Shown here in pieces: positions 34,331 to 45,726 of a stretch of 64,000 nt of DNA. The DNA is taken from positions 124,001 to 188,000 of the forward strand of contig JAMZAV010003192.1 in assembly GCA_024449915.1 (NCBI GenBank), read 5' to 3'. Each line of letters opens with the position of its first letter. Positions within the stretch are counted from its first letter, which is position 1. The position numbers and the translations under genes were made by a program. Source of the stretch: Sweltsa coloradensis (Eukaryota > Arthropoda > Insecta > Plecoptera > Chloroperlidae). The notes below the pieces were generated by a model, which did not search any database, was not told where the DNA came from, and was given only the letters and a program-made list of their open reading frames with translations.

Positions 34331-35662
34331 TGTAACAAGTTTGTTGACAACTCATCACAACCACAATATTATTTCATAGCCATGCTCATGCTCCCCACTC
34401 CACTATGACTCATACACCCATGACTATCTCTTCCCTCACATTCCACACTTCCATAATAACCCTACCTTATCACCTGACCTTGTTTATGTATGTATAAATC
34501 CATACAACTCAACTCGGAGTTTGACTCAGGTACATTGTATAATAGGCTAGTGATTGTGACCTTAGTTGAAGGCATTGAGCTCAGAGTGCATTGAGAGACG
34601 ATCACTTGCAGCTAGTCAACGGTCTAGGGTGGACGTCTGGTCCTCTGCTGTAAGCAGGTTCAGTTTTGAAATACCTCACAAAAGTGCATTGTTTAGTGGT
34701 TGAACTTTACATGGTAATTTACGCCTCTTATTGGATGAAGACAGTGTTGCGTGTGCGAGCCTTCCTATCCAGTCAGCATATGTTTAAGAAGAATTCTTAA
34801 AAGCTGGAAGTATTAAGAAGTATCTCAACCGAAGGACGTAGCAGGCCCCCTGGAATTCTGGCAGTTACAATTGCCAATCATCAGCTACCCTCACTGTACG
34901 CCCTACCCCCCCCCCCCCCCCCAAGAGTCTTGGACACACCCTGTCAACCCAGGACTGCAATTTTGGTATCGTATGAACTGATATACTCTAGTGTTTTGGT
35001 CATAATTCTTTGTGCTTCGCGCCTACCTTCGATTTTGCGGCGTGGACACGGAATCATAGTTGATTATAAATTGACGTACGTCGTAGTCTGGCATGATTTA
35101 GGACATCATAGAACAGAATATGGTTCATAAACTCAAGACAATTGAGTCTTAATTTAAGGAACGATGAAGTTGTTTTCTATTGATTTTTAGTTTGCTAGGT
35201 TATGGTTATAATTACTCATTTCTTATGCAAGGTATTGCTATAATTAGTCATCAACTATTGCAAGGAATTATATTGCACATAACCTCAAGGCAGTTAAGCC
35301 CTAATTAAGGAAACATATGTTTGCTTTTGTGTTAATTTAAGGCTGTAAGGTTCTGGAACAATTTCTGTATCCCTGGATATTTTCATGTATTATATTATAT
35401 CATTACCCTTTAGCATTATATCAAGGTCAATCAGAGGACAACGTGGTGGGTTGCCCCTCTGCTTTCTCATGACTAAACCCTCCGGCTCATCTTTCTTTGT
35501 TTGTATCAGCCGTGAGATGGTGGGTAATGATTGACTAAACAAAGTGGCGCCCTATTTTTTTATTTGAATCACATTTATAATTTATGAATTTTGTGAACCC
35601 CAATCCCACGCCCCACTCTACCAACCCCCACCTGCCCTGAGCACCGGCAATTAGGCGTCGCA
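34331..35662 (+). repeat. Gypsy-1 3' LTR
   Basis: Same as the 5' LTR apart from about a dozen substitutions or single-base length changes. Confidence 0.9.
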
Positions 35663-35666
35663 ATCA

Positions 35667-36970
35667 TGACATCATGGTGAGAGGAGGAAAAATAAAATTC
35701 TAGCCTTTTTGAATGGTGGATGATAGGTTGATTATTTATCAATCTCTTGGTGCTTCAAGTTTTATTTTATAGATATATCATCAGTATCAACACTACATTT
35801 TACTACAATGTTAAACAAAAATTAATAAAAATAATATATTTTCACATATTTGTTTGATCTAAATAGTGTAAAGTACACTCACAGTTGGAAGTGTGCCATT
35901 AAAAACAGTGAGTTGAAATTATTGTCATATCCAAAATATAGAGGAGGGGGGTGATGGGTGAATAAAATACTGACTTCTCAATACTGCTTTCAACTTTGTT
36001 TGTTGATAGAGTAGTTTCATTACTATATTTCAGTACATTTTTTCGAGAAAATTTATGGCAATGTGCTCATTTTGAATAATTGCGATATATTATAATAATA
36101 AGTTATACATTATCTATGATTTACTACGAAAAATATATTATCCAAGCATTTTACTGAACTAGAAATCAAAATCAACCCCTATCCACTTACATAAGATGAC
36201 ATGACACGCACTAGCGCGTAAAAGTAATTTATGCGTACAAGTAACAAAATAATTATTGTTAAGCTGTACTATCTCCGAACCAAAATTTCAAAATTGAATC
36301 AGTTTTAGCCATGGTCAAGGAAAAGTTAAAGTTTATAACTGGCAGTGGCTGTACGAGTACGACAAGGGCAGATATGGGGAAGGGCGGGGGCGGGCGAACA
36401 CGACCATCATGACTCTCCGGTTTACGTTGCATAATTTCACATTTTTTTGAAGTTTTTTTAGGCTTTTAAAAGTTTCAAAATTTAAGAATTCGATAGATCC
36501 CTACCCCAGTGCCCTCCGGCCGACCCCATTCAGCCAATTGTTAATATCTAATTCGACGCTTTTTCTACCAAAGTAACTTTCATAAATTAGCATGTAAATA
36601 GATAATTGTAAAATACAGTATCACTATCAACTAGTACGTAATTTTACATTGTTAAAGTGACAAATTTTGAATTGTTTCGATTGGCAGAACTGAAACTTCC
36701 ATCCGCAGCTCACACGCACTAACTTAAAAAAAAACAAAAACGAATGCGATGAGAAACCAAAATGTTATTCGTTTATTTACAACTTCAACATCAGGTCGCG
36801 ACCCGATTGAAAAGAAATGATTATCTAATATCTCTTCAACTCCGACATTGTCAGCGTATGGCTCTACGAGGACGTGGGTTCGAATTCCGTATATTGCATG
36901 TTTTTTTTATTCGTCCTTCACCCTCATCTTTCTCCACTCATCGTTTCGAATAGCCTTATAGTGATTACTA
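35667..36970. other. No gene seen
   Basis: AT-rich. A lone B-box-like GGGTTCGAATTCC at 36877-36889 has no convincing A box, so I do not call a tRNA or SINE. Confidence 0.4.
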
Positions 36971-37019
36971 ACATATAGACGGAGAGCCAGTGACAGTTTC
37001 TATTGCCTCTAAGGTACAT

Positions 37020-37480
37020 TTGGACCATTGGAGTAGAAGCGGAAATTCAAGTCATTTTCAAAAATCGCGTCTTACGAGTCAACGTGGGGGCGTTTACCCG
37101 TCAGAACGCCCCCCAAAGTGGGCCCCAAAAAGGGTCAAATCTGCCCCTATTAAGTATACATAATTTAAAACATACGAAACTTCATAAAATAGTTAGCCCA
37201 AAAAAAAATATTACTCGTACAAGGACTGCATTGGGCCGTTGACCCCACAGACGCCCCCAAAGTGGGCCCCCCCAAAAAAGTCAAATCTGCCCTCAATAGG
37301 TATACATGATTTAAACATACGTCATGTTGTATAAAAAGTTACCAGGAAAACGAATATCATTCGCCAGACGAGCTGCGTTGGGGCTTTGACCCGTCAGACG
37401 GCCCCGGAATTGGGCCCTAAAAATGATCATATCAAATACGGCATTTTATAGAAAAATTTACCTCGGAAAAGAATATCACT
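37020..37480 (+). repeat. Element G left arm, about 3 monomers
   Basis: CAGAACGCCCCCCAAAGTGGGCCCC recurs at a spacing near 146 bp at 37103, 37248 and, decayed, 37394. Confidence 0.8.
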
Positions 37481-37984
37481 TGTCAGACTGGCTGTGTTAT
37501 GCCCTTACCCGCCACTTCCCCCCCCCCTCCCCCCCCCTCAAAAAATATGTTAAAAAATGTTTTGTCTCGAATACTTACGAAATTATGTTGGATTTAATCG
37601 GATTCGTGGCGATAATATGTAGTCATGATGTTTATGCATATTTTGGGTCATTGAGCCCTGCAACTACCACTTTTTTTATTTTTTGGGGATATAGATCGAT
37701 GAATAAATCAGGAAGACATGTTATACTTCGTCTTATGGTAATTATTTAAATAATAATGGTGTATGTATAGTATGTTAGGGTGTAAACTGTAAAGAGTGTG
37801 TAAAGAGTGTTGTAATTTTTTTTTTTAACCAATGAAGAGTTGTGTTTAATTTACTACTTGTTGCATGATACTATGACGGTTTCTGACTTTTAAATCACAG
37901 ATTAGCTTAAACTTTTGCATATTGTATAACGATACAAGATAATCATTGACAATCATTTACTTTTATGAAATAAGTAATGAGATC

Positions 37985-38365
37985 ATAGTCATCAGAAGTT
38001 ACGTAAGTAATTATCATCATATGATAACCTATTAAGCAATAATCTTAATATGTGTTGAATCGTGCAAATAGTTTTTATAAGTTACACACAATTGAGGGTT
38101 AGAATATATAAATTGGTAAGTCATAATTAACTCCAAACATCAAAACTTCCATACATTCGTTATCACAGTATGTTTGAACTTTTTATCATAGTTATCTTCA
38201 GAAGTAATCATCATCATATCACAAGTAAGAATTTTTAATGTGTTAAATCATGCAAATAGTGTTTATAAGTTACAAACAATTGAAGATTAGGATATATAAA
38301 TTGGTTTGTTATAATTAACTTCAAATATCAAACTTTTTACCACATTCGTAATCACTGTACGCTTG
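37985..38365 (+). repeat. Tandem about 190-bp units in element G core
   Basis: Two units share GAAT(C)GTGCAAATAG, TTATAAGTTAC, CAATTGA.G.TTAG and ATATATAAATTGGT. A third, partial unit is at 38690-38830 on the far side of the ATC tract. Confidence 0.75.
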
Positions 38366-38390
38366 TACGCTTTAACATTTTATTAGTAAT

Positions 38391-38410
38391 CATCAATCAT
38401 CCATCATCAC

Positions 38411-38494
<84 letters not shown>

Positions 38495-38608
38495 AATATC
38501 CATCATCATCATCATCCTCATCCATCATCATCATCATCATCATATCATCATCATCATCATCATCATCATCACATCATCATCCATCATCAATCATCCATCA
38601 TCATCGCC

Positions 38609-38681
<73 letters not shown>

Positions 38682-38697
38682 TCATCATCATCATATT
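38391..38697 (+). repeat. (ATC)n microsatellite, about 300 bp
   Basis: Near-continuous ATC triplets with a few interruptions, sitting between the second and third 190-bp units. Confidence 0.95.
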
Positions 38698-38748
38698 ATA
38701 ACATACGTAATAATCTTTTACATGCGTTGAAACATGCAAATACTTTCA

Positions 38749-39024
38749 TTAAAGACAATTGAGCATTAGAATAAATAAATTGTGAAAAAATTTAAAACTG
38801 TTATCACATTCGTCATCACTGTACGCTGCTTCCGAAACATCTTTGTCAACATCATCATCATCGAAATTCTCTCCTTCTAAATAGCATTGCATAATCTCAT
38901 CAAGTGACGAAGGGGACAGATCATAAAGGAACCATCTTGGTCTGTATTTAACATCTCTATATATTATACATAATGGAATTTTTTTTAAATTTCTGTCTAG
39001 GGAAACCCAATTTAACAGCGTCAT
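38749..39024 (-). CDS. Hypothetical ORF, 91 aa, in element G core
   Basis: Starts MTLLNWVSLDRNLKKIPL and ends with an Asp-rich stretch (DDDDVDKDVSE) before a hydrophobic tail. The Asp run derives from antisense ATC/TCA triplets. I recognise no domain. It could be a remnant of a gene carried by the element or chance. Confidence 0.2.
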   Translation of the reverse strand: MTLLNWVSLDRNLKKIPLCIIYRDVKYRPRWFLYDLSPSSLDEIMQCYLEGENFDDDDVDKDVSEAAYSDDECDNSFKFFHNLFILMLNCL

Positions 39025-39204
39025 TGTCGCCTACAATAAAACCAAGGTTTAAACATATTATATATAATTTTGGGCCTACATAAATACCAAAAATGATGAA
39101 ATAATGATGAGTAATATTCTTTTTCATGGTCACTTTTACTATAGAATGCCGAATGTTTCAATTATGTATACCTTAAGACTTTCTGGATTATTTGGATTAA
39201 GGAG

Positions 39205-39330
39205 TGTCAACCGTTAGGTCATAATACACCACTCTACCTAGGGGGGGGGGGGGCCATGCTGGTCAGAACCAGCCACAGGTAAGTAGAGGAAAGGGGGCCG
39301 TTCTCACGTCGCGGTCATCGTCGTTGTCAT
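39205..39330 (-). repeat. Dispersed repeat F, copy 2
   Basis: Inverse of 21942-22050: CTAGG then a G-run, CATGCTGGTCAGAACCAGCCAC and GTTCTCACGTCGCGGTC. Confidence 0.7.
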
Positions 39331-39959
39331 CGGTCATTATGTCATAGTCATCGTCGTCGGAGAACTAGTCAAGGGAAGAGGGCAAGGCCCCCGACGACGA
39401 GTGCCAGAGCTCGGCTCTAGATTCGGGGAGAATTATACTACCCATCTTACGAGCTGATGATTGCGAGGTGGACTTTTTCTCTTGATCGCCTTTTACGATT
39501 AGCAGAGCCATGCTCTGGGGCAAGCTCGAGAAAACCAGGCTTTGACGCAGAGCGCAGAGGCAAAGTCTGGACTCTGGATCACTTGGAAGCTCTATCGGTG
39601 GTCCTATCGGGTTGTGCATTGCAACAAAATGTTAAGTAACAATGTGTAATGGGGGGTATCTAGGCACATTTTCCAAATATTGCTCACTTTTCTTATTAAA
39701 TGACCGTAAATATGACAACACTGTTAATTTGTAGAAATTTACCGATTTTGTGTAGGAGATAATTATTTGAAATCTCAAAATGTGCTTTAATAGCGACATA
39801 CGCTCATGCTTTCTGAACAGCTCCCAAAAATACAGATTTTTTGGCTGAAAATTGAAGGTAAAAAACGGTACGTTCTGTATGTGAAATTAGAGGGATTGAT
39901 GATCAAGCATGCTTTTGCGTGGGCATTTAACATTGTAAAAAAAGTTGGCCCGAGCTTGG

Positions 39960-40670
39960 CAAACAGTCTTAAAAGGCAGATTTGACATCTTGGGGGCCCA
40001 TTTTGGAGGTAACCTAACGGGTCAAAGCCCCAACGCAAGACGCAACCCGTCTGACAAGTGATATTCGATTTTTGGTAACTGACTCTATAAAAAGAACCTA
40101 TGTTTGAATTATGTTTACCCTATGGGGACAAAATCAACCTTTTTGAGGGCCCCTTCGGGGGTGACTTAACGGGTCAAAGACCCAACGCAGCTCGTCTGAC
40201 GAGTAATATTCATTTTCCTGGTAATTTTTTATACAACATGACGTATGTTTAAATCATGTATACCTATTGAGGGCAGATTTGACTTTTTTGGGGGGGCACA
40301 CTTTGGGGGCTCTGTGGGGTCAACGGCCCAATGCAGCCCCGTCTGACGAGTTATATTCGTTTTTTTTTTGGTAATTTTCACTATAAAATGACGTATGTTT
40401 GAATCACGTATACCTCATGAGGCAGAGTTTACTTTTTTGGGGCCCACTTTGGGGGCATCTGACGGGTCAACAGCCCAACGCAGCTCTTTGTACAAGTGAT
40501 ATTCTTTTTTGGGCTAACTTATTTTATAAAGTTTCGTATGTTTTAATCATGTATACTTAATAGGGGCAGATTTGACCCTTTTTGGGCCCACTTTGGGGGC
40601 GTCTGACGGGTAAACGCCCCACGTTGACTCGTAAGACGCGCATTTTTGAAAATGACTTGAATTTCCGCTT
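39960..40670 (-). repeat. Element G right arm, about 5 inverted monomers
   Basis: CCACTTTGGGGGCGTCTGACGGG-like blocks recur near 39990, 40148, 40294, 40440 and 40586. Confidence 0.8.
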
Positions 40671-40738
40671 CTACTCCAATGGTCCAAACATATGTACCTT
40701 ATGAGGCAATAGAAACTGTCACTGGCTCTCGGTCTAAT

Positions 40739-42427
40739 AGGTTTAGCAACAAAAATCACCATCGTCTCCAATGTATTCTTTTATTTTGAAGTCTAATTAT
40801 ATGTGAATCGCGAATATCAAAATTCTAGAATGAATACTTTTGAGTTCTTCAAATTATTTTTGTGAAATGAGAATTTGTAGTCTGTGGCAGTATCCTCTCC
40901 GGATCAAATATAGGACAAAGTAGTTATATTGGTATTATTATGATTTCAATCTAACAATTATATTATATTGAATTGACGAACAAAATAGATCGTATTCGGA
41001 ACACGCTATACGTTATCTTGAGGGTGCATGGACATTGGACACCACCAGTGGGTAGCACGCGTCACATTTTGACATCGTTTTGTAAATATCGTACACACTC
41101 TTAGATGTAGTCATTGATTGATTTAATAGTTTCAACTCTGTGAGTGTGTGGGATTTAAATATTATCGTAGAACTTTTGCAGACTTGATTTTTATTTCGAT
41201 GTGAAGAATGACTGCAATCGTTCCATGAGTGTTCTTGGAAAAATTGATATGAACTAAATGTATAGAAGTGCGATTTTCAAGAGACAAAGTTATTTTATAC
41301 CAGACAAAGACCTGGCAGGTGTAAGTTTAAATATTTTGAATGTTCTCCTAGTTTCAAATTGAAGTGGCCGCTTTTGTGAGCGGAGCGTGAGTGTGATATA
41401 CAGCGCAAGCAGATTATATTATATTAGTTTTGTAATTTCAATAAGTAATCTCGCCTTCAGAGAGAATAGGACACATTTTGCAGTTCGCAAAAAGCTATTC
41501 GCTCGGCCAAGAAGCATCCGACATATATGAAACTTTGCAAATTGTCAATAAAGCATACATACACAGCCCTACGGTCATAGATTTCACAATTTCTTTCTTA
41601 ATCATCCAGAAAAAAATCACGAATATATTATAGTCAATTTTGACTTTGAATTTGAAATTCGTTTAAACTAATTGATTTTGTATAAATTATTTTAAAACAA
41701 ATTTTAGAAATGTGTTACTGTAGAGCCATATATTTAGTATATCGTGATATATGTTCGAAATTTCAGACGCCTGCGGTGAAGCAATTTGCCTAAAACGCAT
41801 GTCCTACCTCTCATCACTTTAACAATCTCTAGAACAGCGGCTATGAATATGATTGTATTACATTTTGTTGTTAGTGTTCATTTTTGACAGTGCAACATCG
41901 CCGAATGTAGTCCTACGACACGGGACTCAAAGAGCAATAAACGTTCCAACTCCTGGTATTTTTTTTTTTTTTTTTGGGGGGGGGGTCGATACAAGTTTTT
42001 AGGAGATTATCTACAACAAGAAACTAGGCATAATAGTCAAGAAACTTGCCGTTCTTTCTTGTCCGTGGATTTTTTCTGACCTGCAGTCTTCAAGCCGAGC
42101 TTCTAATTTATAATTCAATGAAAAGGCATCTCATTTTTGCATTGAAACGTAACTTTGTCTTTTCCCTCTCCCTTTGATCCACCTTGACGTCAATAGACGT
42201 AGATGGTTAAAAGAACGCGCACATGCTTCATGAAGTAATCAACGCTTCGCGTGATACAGCACGTGTTATCTGACGGCTGTAGGATGATAGCCAGACGCAC
42301 ATGCTCGCTCCTCTTCCCGTTCCCCGTCCCCAAGACAACACAATCACACATTCACCGAACGATAATCACCGATAATGATTATGATAATCGTTGTCGCACT
42401 TGCGATATCTAGCAGAACCAGATCCTA
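40739..42427. other. No gene seen
   Basis: AT-rich, with a T-run and G-run at 41959-41986. Only short open frames. Confidence 0.4.
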
Positions 42428-42433
42428 TAGTCC

Positions 42434-42740
42434 GGAGGATTACTGTAAGAATCGTGCATTTTGGGGTAGAAGCATGAAATTTGGCACACATTCTCCACAC
42501 ACCCATAGGATCATTTTAAGAAATAGAGGAATTTCTGATCGGCCCCAGGGGGGGGGGGGCATGGCTTCCTTCCCCCTGAATAAGTCCCAAGTATTTCTGT
42601 AATAATTCATAGGAATCGTGCATTTTGGGCTAGAAGCATGAAAATTGATGGACACACTCCTCACCACATAGTCATAAGATCATTTTAAGAAAAAGAGTCA
42701 TTTATGATCGGCCCCAGAGGAGGGTGTCATTTGACCCCTT
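42434..42740 (-). repeat. Element J left arm, about 2 inverted monomers
   Basis: GTGCATTTTGGGGTAGAAGCATG and GAATTTCTGATCGGCCCCAG recur about 170 bases apart, in reverse orientation to the right arm. Confidence 0.8.
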
Positions 42741-43289
42741 GCATGATGGCTACCATGGGCCGGCATCATTCCCCATTCCTTTATCGCTAATATCACAATA
42801 CATTTTCCTTGTAAAAATATGCAAACATAGTAACATTATGTGTAATACAATGACGCCACATAACATAACAATGATTGAACATTATAAGAGGCATAATATA
42901 ATACCCCCCCCCCTATAATTCCCTATAATATGCCCCCAATAAGTAGACTCTCGTGTGGACTGTGGTCTTTATTTTCAATGTCCATTACAAAATTTCTAAA
43001 GAAGATTTTAGTGCCAATATGATTTTCTTATTTCGATTAAAGATTTCATTTCCTAAAATTAGAACACAAAATGATTGGAAAAACATTACACAATCTTAAG
43101 TTGTCATTTCCTTGATAACAGGTACAAAGTTAATCTATTTCATTGTACTAAAATAAGGGAAAAACTACCACAAAGATACATAATATTTATTTCACCGTTA
43201 TAAAGTAATCTCGATATTAATATGCATTAGTCATAAGGTCAAATTAGTCTAGTTTTGTCTGATTTCTCTACTCCTGTTTGCATCCACCG

Positions 43290-44480
43290 CGCGTACGGGA
43301 AACATGGAGTTGGAGATCAACTTGAGTTGGGGGAATGTTTTTAATCTGTCTACCCTTACGAGTGAACAAGTCCACAAGTACAATAAAAGACCGTGACTTG
43401 AGTGAGACCTTTGAAAAGCTGCATCTGTCGAAAAGGGGAGTTCTACAAAATGCTCTATTATTGGCAGTACGGACTCAATTTAATCGGTTTTAGCGACGTT
43501 TAGACAGCACAAGCAGTGCTTTAAGTAATCAAGGAAACGTCCCCACTGTATCAATGCATGCAGTTTGGTTATCCTATTGAAAAACGAGGATGTATCACAA
43601 CCTGTGAGTGCATGGAACGCTAGTAGGGCTTTGCATCTTTCTTCTTTTAGCACCTGAGCAATTTGAGTGCAGTTGGTGTAGCGGTAGTCCTTTCCTATAC
43701 CATAGGTTACCCACAGGTTGTCACAAGCAAGTTGGAAATAGAAGACCTCTGCTTAAACCACAACATCTATGTCGACACTTTGCACTGAAAAATCTCCTTT
43801 TCCCGTGTTTATTTCCATCTGCCCGTGAAGAAATATCCAGGTTGTTAGCTTCCTTATGCGAACATGGGGCGACACCACATAAAGCGGTGTTCCTATGAGT
43901 GCAGAAAAAGGGTCTTCTCATCTGTGACAAGAAGATCCCGGGAAAGGGAGGTGTTAAAAGGGACGGATGTTAGCAAATGAAAAAAAATTTGCTGCTTATA
44001 ATCGACTCGAAGAAACCCTTCCAGTTTGAAGGAGTTTTGTGGCTTTCTTTTACTTGGATGAGGGTTTCTTTCGCCTCTTCTCTCGACCAGAAGCTTTCAA
44101 GCAAAGTGGAATGTAGCTGTCAAAGACCACATCTACCCTGCGTACAAATCCGGAAAATTTATTCCCGACATAATGAACGATCTTGTCACTGAAGTCGCTA
44201 AAAGTATCGCCCTTTCCTGGCTGGACCATGTGCACTACAGCAGCTCCGTCAAAGACTGCAATATCAACCTCGGGTGAATTTAGTGCGGTGTTATGCATTT
44301 CGTCAGCTTACTCATTCTCCAAGTTAAATGCTCCTGAGTTGTTGGGAATACGCTCAAGAGACTTCAACAGGATAGCTTTGTCACGGGATTGAGAGCCCTT
44401 CGTCGGACAAACTTGGAGGATACTCCCGATTTTCGTGTTGAAAGAATGTTTCAATACCTCCTTGGCGAACTTGGCAACCT
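43290..44480 (-). pseudogene. Uncharacterised DGAA/TGCDT family gene, FEN1/PIN-like nuclease (inferred)
   Basis: Minus-strand blocks in order: EYPPSLSDEG (near 44430); DIAVFDGAAVVHMVQPG; RRVDVVFDSYIPLCLKASG then REKRR; SNWKGFLRVD; APCSHKEA; SVDIDVVV; LWVTYGIGKDYRYTNCT; FHALTGCDTSSFF; IEHFVELPF; LFTRKGRQIKNIPPTQ (near 43350). I recognise this block order from many unannotated gene models of invertebrates and fishes. The order DGAA, D.Y...LK...R.KR, EA(D), D-DVVV, GCDT matches that of FEN1/XPG nucleases (D, FDG...LK, EAEA, D.D, GSD). Stops and frameshifts break it; the longest open piece is 44050-44298. It occupies the core of element J, so it may be that element's own gene. Family match is confident; nuclease function is inferred. 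Confidence 0.75.
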
Positions 44481-44499
44481 ATGTATCTTATTAATTTTA

Positions 44500-44740
44500 A
44501 CATGAACTCGGGACTTACTCAGGGGGCAGGGGGGCATGCACAATCTTCCCCCAACCCCGGGGGGGCGATCAGAAATGCCTCTGTTTCTTTAAATGATCCT
44601 ACGGTATGTGGAGTGTACCCACCAAATTTCATGCTTCTAGCCCAAAATGCACAATTCATATTAATTTTTACAGTAATACTCGGCACTTATTTAATATTTA
44701 AGGGGGAGGGGGGCATGCCCCTCGTTGGCCGATCAGAAAT
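44500..44740 (+). repeat. Element J right arm, inner part
   Basis: About one and a half monomers up to the GAAAT at which Gypsy-2 inserted. Monomer spacing is 164 bp. Confidence 0.8.
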
Positions 44741-44989
44741 TGTCTTATGTTCAGGACTTACACTGGACGTAATTAATAAAAAAAGAAACACATATGCCTT
44801 ATTGTACGTGATAACATATTTTATTCTGTAGTCCATCCTCACACACCTTAGCCAACTGCCATATTCACCTCTAGAACCACTGCCTTCCAATTTTCTCTCC
44901 AGCCTGGTTTCCCACACCCTCCTTGACTTTTACCCCTACGTCATCAACAGGGGCGGTAGGGCCAAGTCCCAGCTGTCACATCTATCACA
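44741..44989 (-). repeat. Gypsy-2 3' LTR
   Basis: 249 bp. It matches the 5' LTR with several substitutions and small indels. Confidence 0.9.
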
Positions 44990-45410
44990 TCTCACCACTT
45001 AAGTTTTCCCAAAAACACTCACCAGTATCAACTGGCGTTTAAACATAACCAGATATATAAATCTATAATAAACGTCGATTTTAACCATACATATTATTAA
45101 CAATAACATACATAGGTATGGTTTATAATGGGCATTTATGCAGTTCAATTGATTTAAAAACAATTTAAATTCCTCTTAAATTTTAAAACAGAATGTAACT
45201 ATTCACATCTCACCACTTACGTTTTTCCCAAAAACACTCACCAGTATCAACTGGCGTTTAACATAACCAGATATATAATTATATAATATAACGTCGATTA
45301 TAAACCATACATATTATTAACAATAACATACATAGGTATGGATATCATGGCATTTACGCAGTTCAATTGATTTAACAAAACAATTTAAATTTACTTTTCA
45401 AACATACAGA
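44987..45410 (-). repeat. About 215-bp tandem duplication beside the Gypsy-2 3' LTR
   Basis: CACATCTCACCACTTAAG, CACTCACCAGTATCAACTGGCG, AACATACATAGGTATGG and GTTCAATTGATTTAA each occur twice (first copy from 44987, second from about 45207). The duplicated segment includes the purine tract, read as AAGTGGTGAGATG on the minus strand. Confidence 0.85.
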
Positions 45411-45726
45411 TACTGGGCTACATTAGTTAAGATATCTGTGGGACGTTTAACATTCCTGCACTACGGGTGCAGCTGTGCTAGCCGAGATAGTAGGATTGGT
45501 TATCGTTGGATGGGGTTTTGGAACAGGGGCCACTTGCCTTTTGGGGTTTTCTTTCACAGGAGACATGGTCCTTGTTGGGGGTTGTCTTTGACTGTTTCAT
45601 AGGCTAACAACTCTGGATTGAAAACTTTGGGGGGGTAGTGTCTCGGGAAAGGACTCCTCTGTTACGTATCAGTAGGTTTTGTTTGAATTTTGATTATGTA
45701 TGACCGTGGTGTTGGGTGTATGGCTA

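Larger units (their letters stand above)
28287..35662 (+). mobile_element. Young Gypsy-type LTR retrotransposon (Gypsy-1), 7.4 kb
   Basis: Two LTRs of 1331 and 1332 bp, about 99% identical by eye (around 12 differences), begin TGTAAC and end GTCGCA. A 4-bp duplication ATCA flanks the element (28283-28286 and 35663-35666). The internal region has a Lys-type primer site, gag, pol in the order protease-RT-RNase H-integrase (Ty3/Gypsy order) and a purine tract. There is no envelope gene. High LTR identity indicates a recent insertion. Confidence 0.95.
36975..40738. mobile_element. Foldback-type element with tandem-repeat arms (element G)
   Basis: The outer ends TATAGACGGAGAGCCAGTGACAG (left) and the inverted TATTAGACCGAGAGCCAGTGACAG (right) match, and the similarity runs inward for hundreds of bases. 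Arms consist of about 146-bp monomers carrying GACCCGTCAGACGCCCCCAAAG and GTCAAATCTGCC: about three in the left arm (37020-37480) and five, inverted, in the right (39960-40670). The 2.2-kb core contains a second tandem family, the ATC microsatellite, repeat F and one short ORF. No transposase is recognisable. Confidence 0.75.

Noticed and set aside
36840..36900. B-box-like GGGTTCGAATTCC
   Set aside because: No matching A box or cloverleaf stems could be drawn.
38391..38697. Possible repeat array of CRISPR type
   Set aside because: It is a pure triplet microsatellite without spacers.
43665..43735. tRNA-like A box (TTGGTGTAGCGGTAGT)
   Set aside because: The stretch is explained by the minus-strand DGAA/TGCDT pseudogene (LWVTYGIGKDYRYTNCT), and no B box follows.
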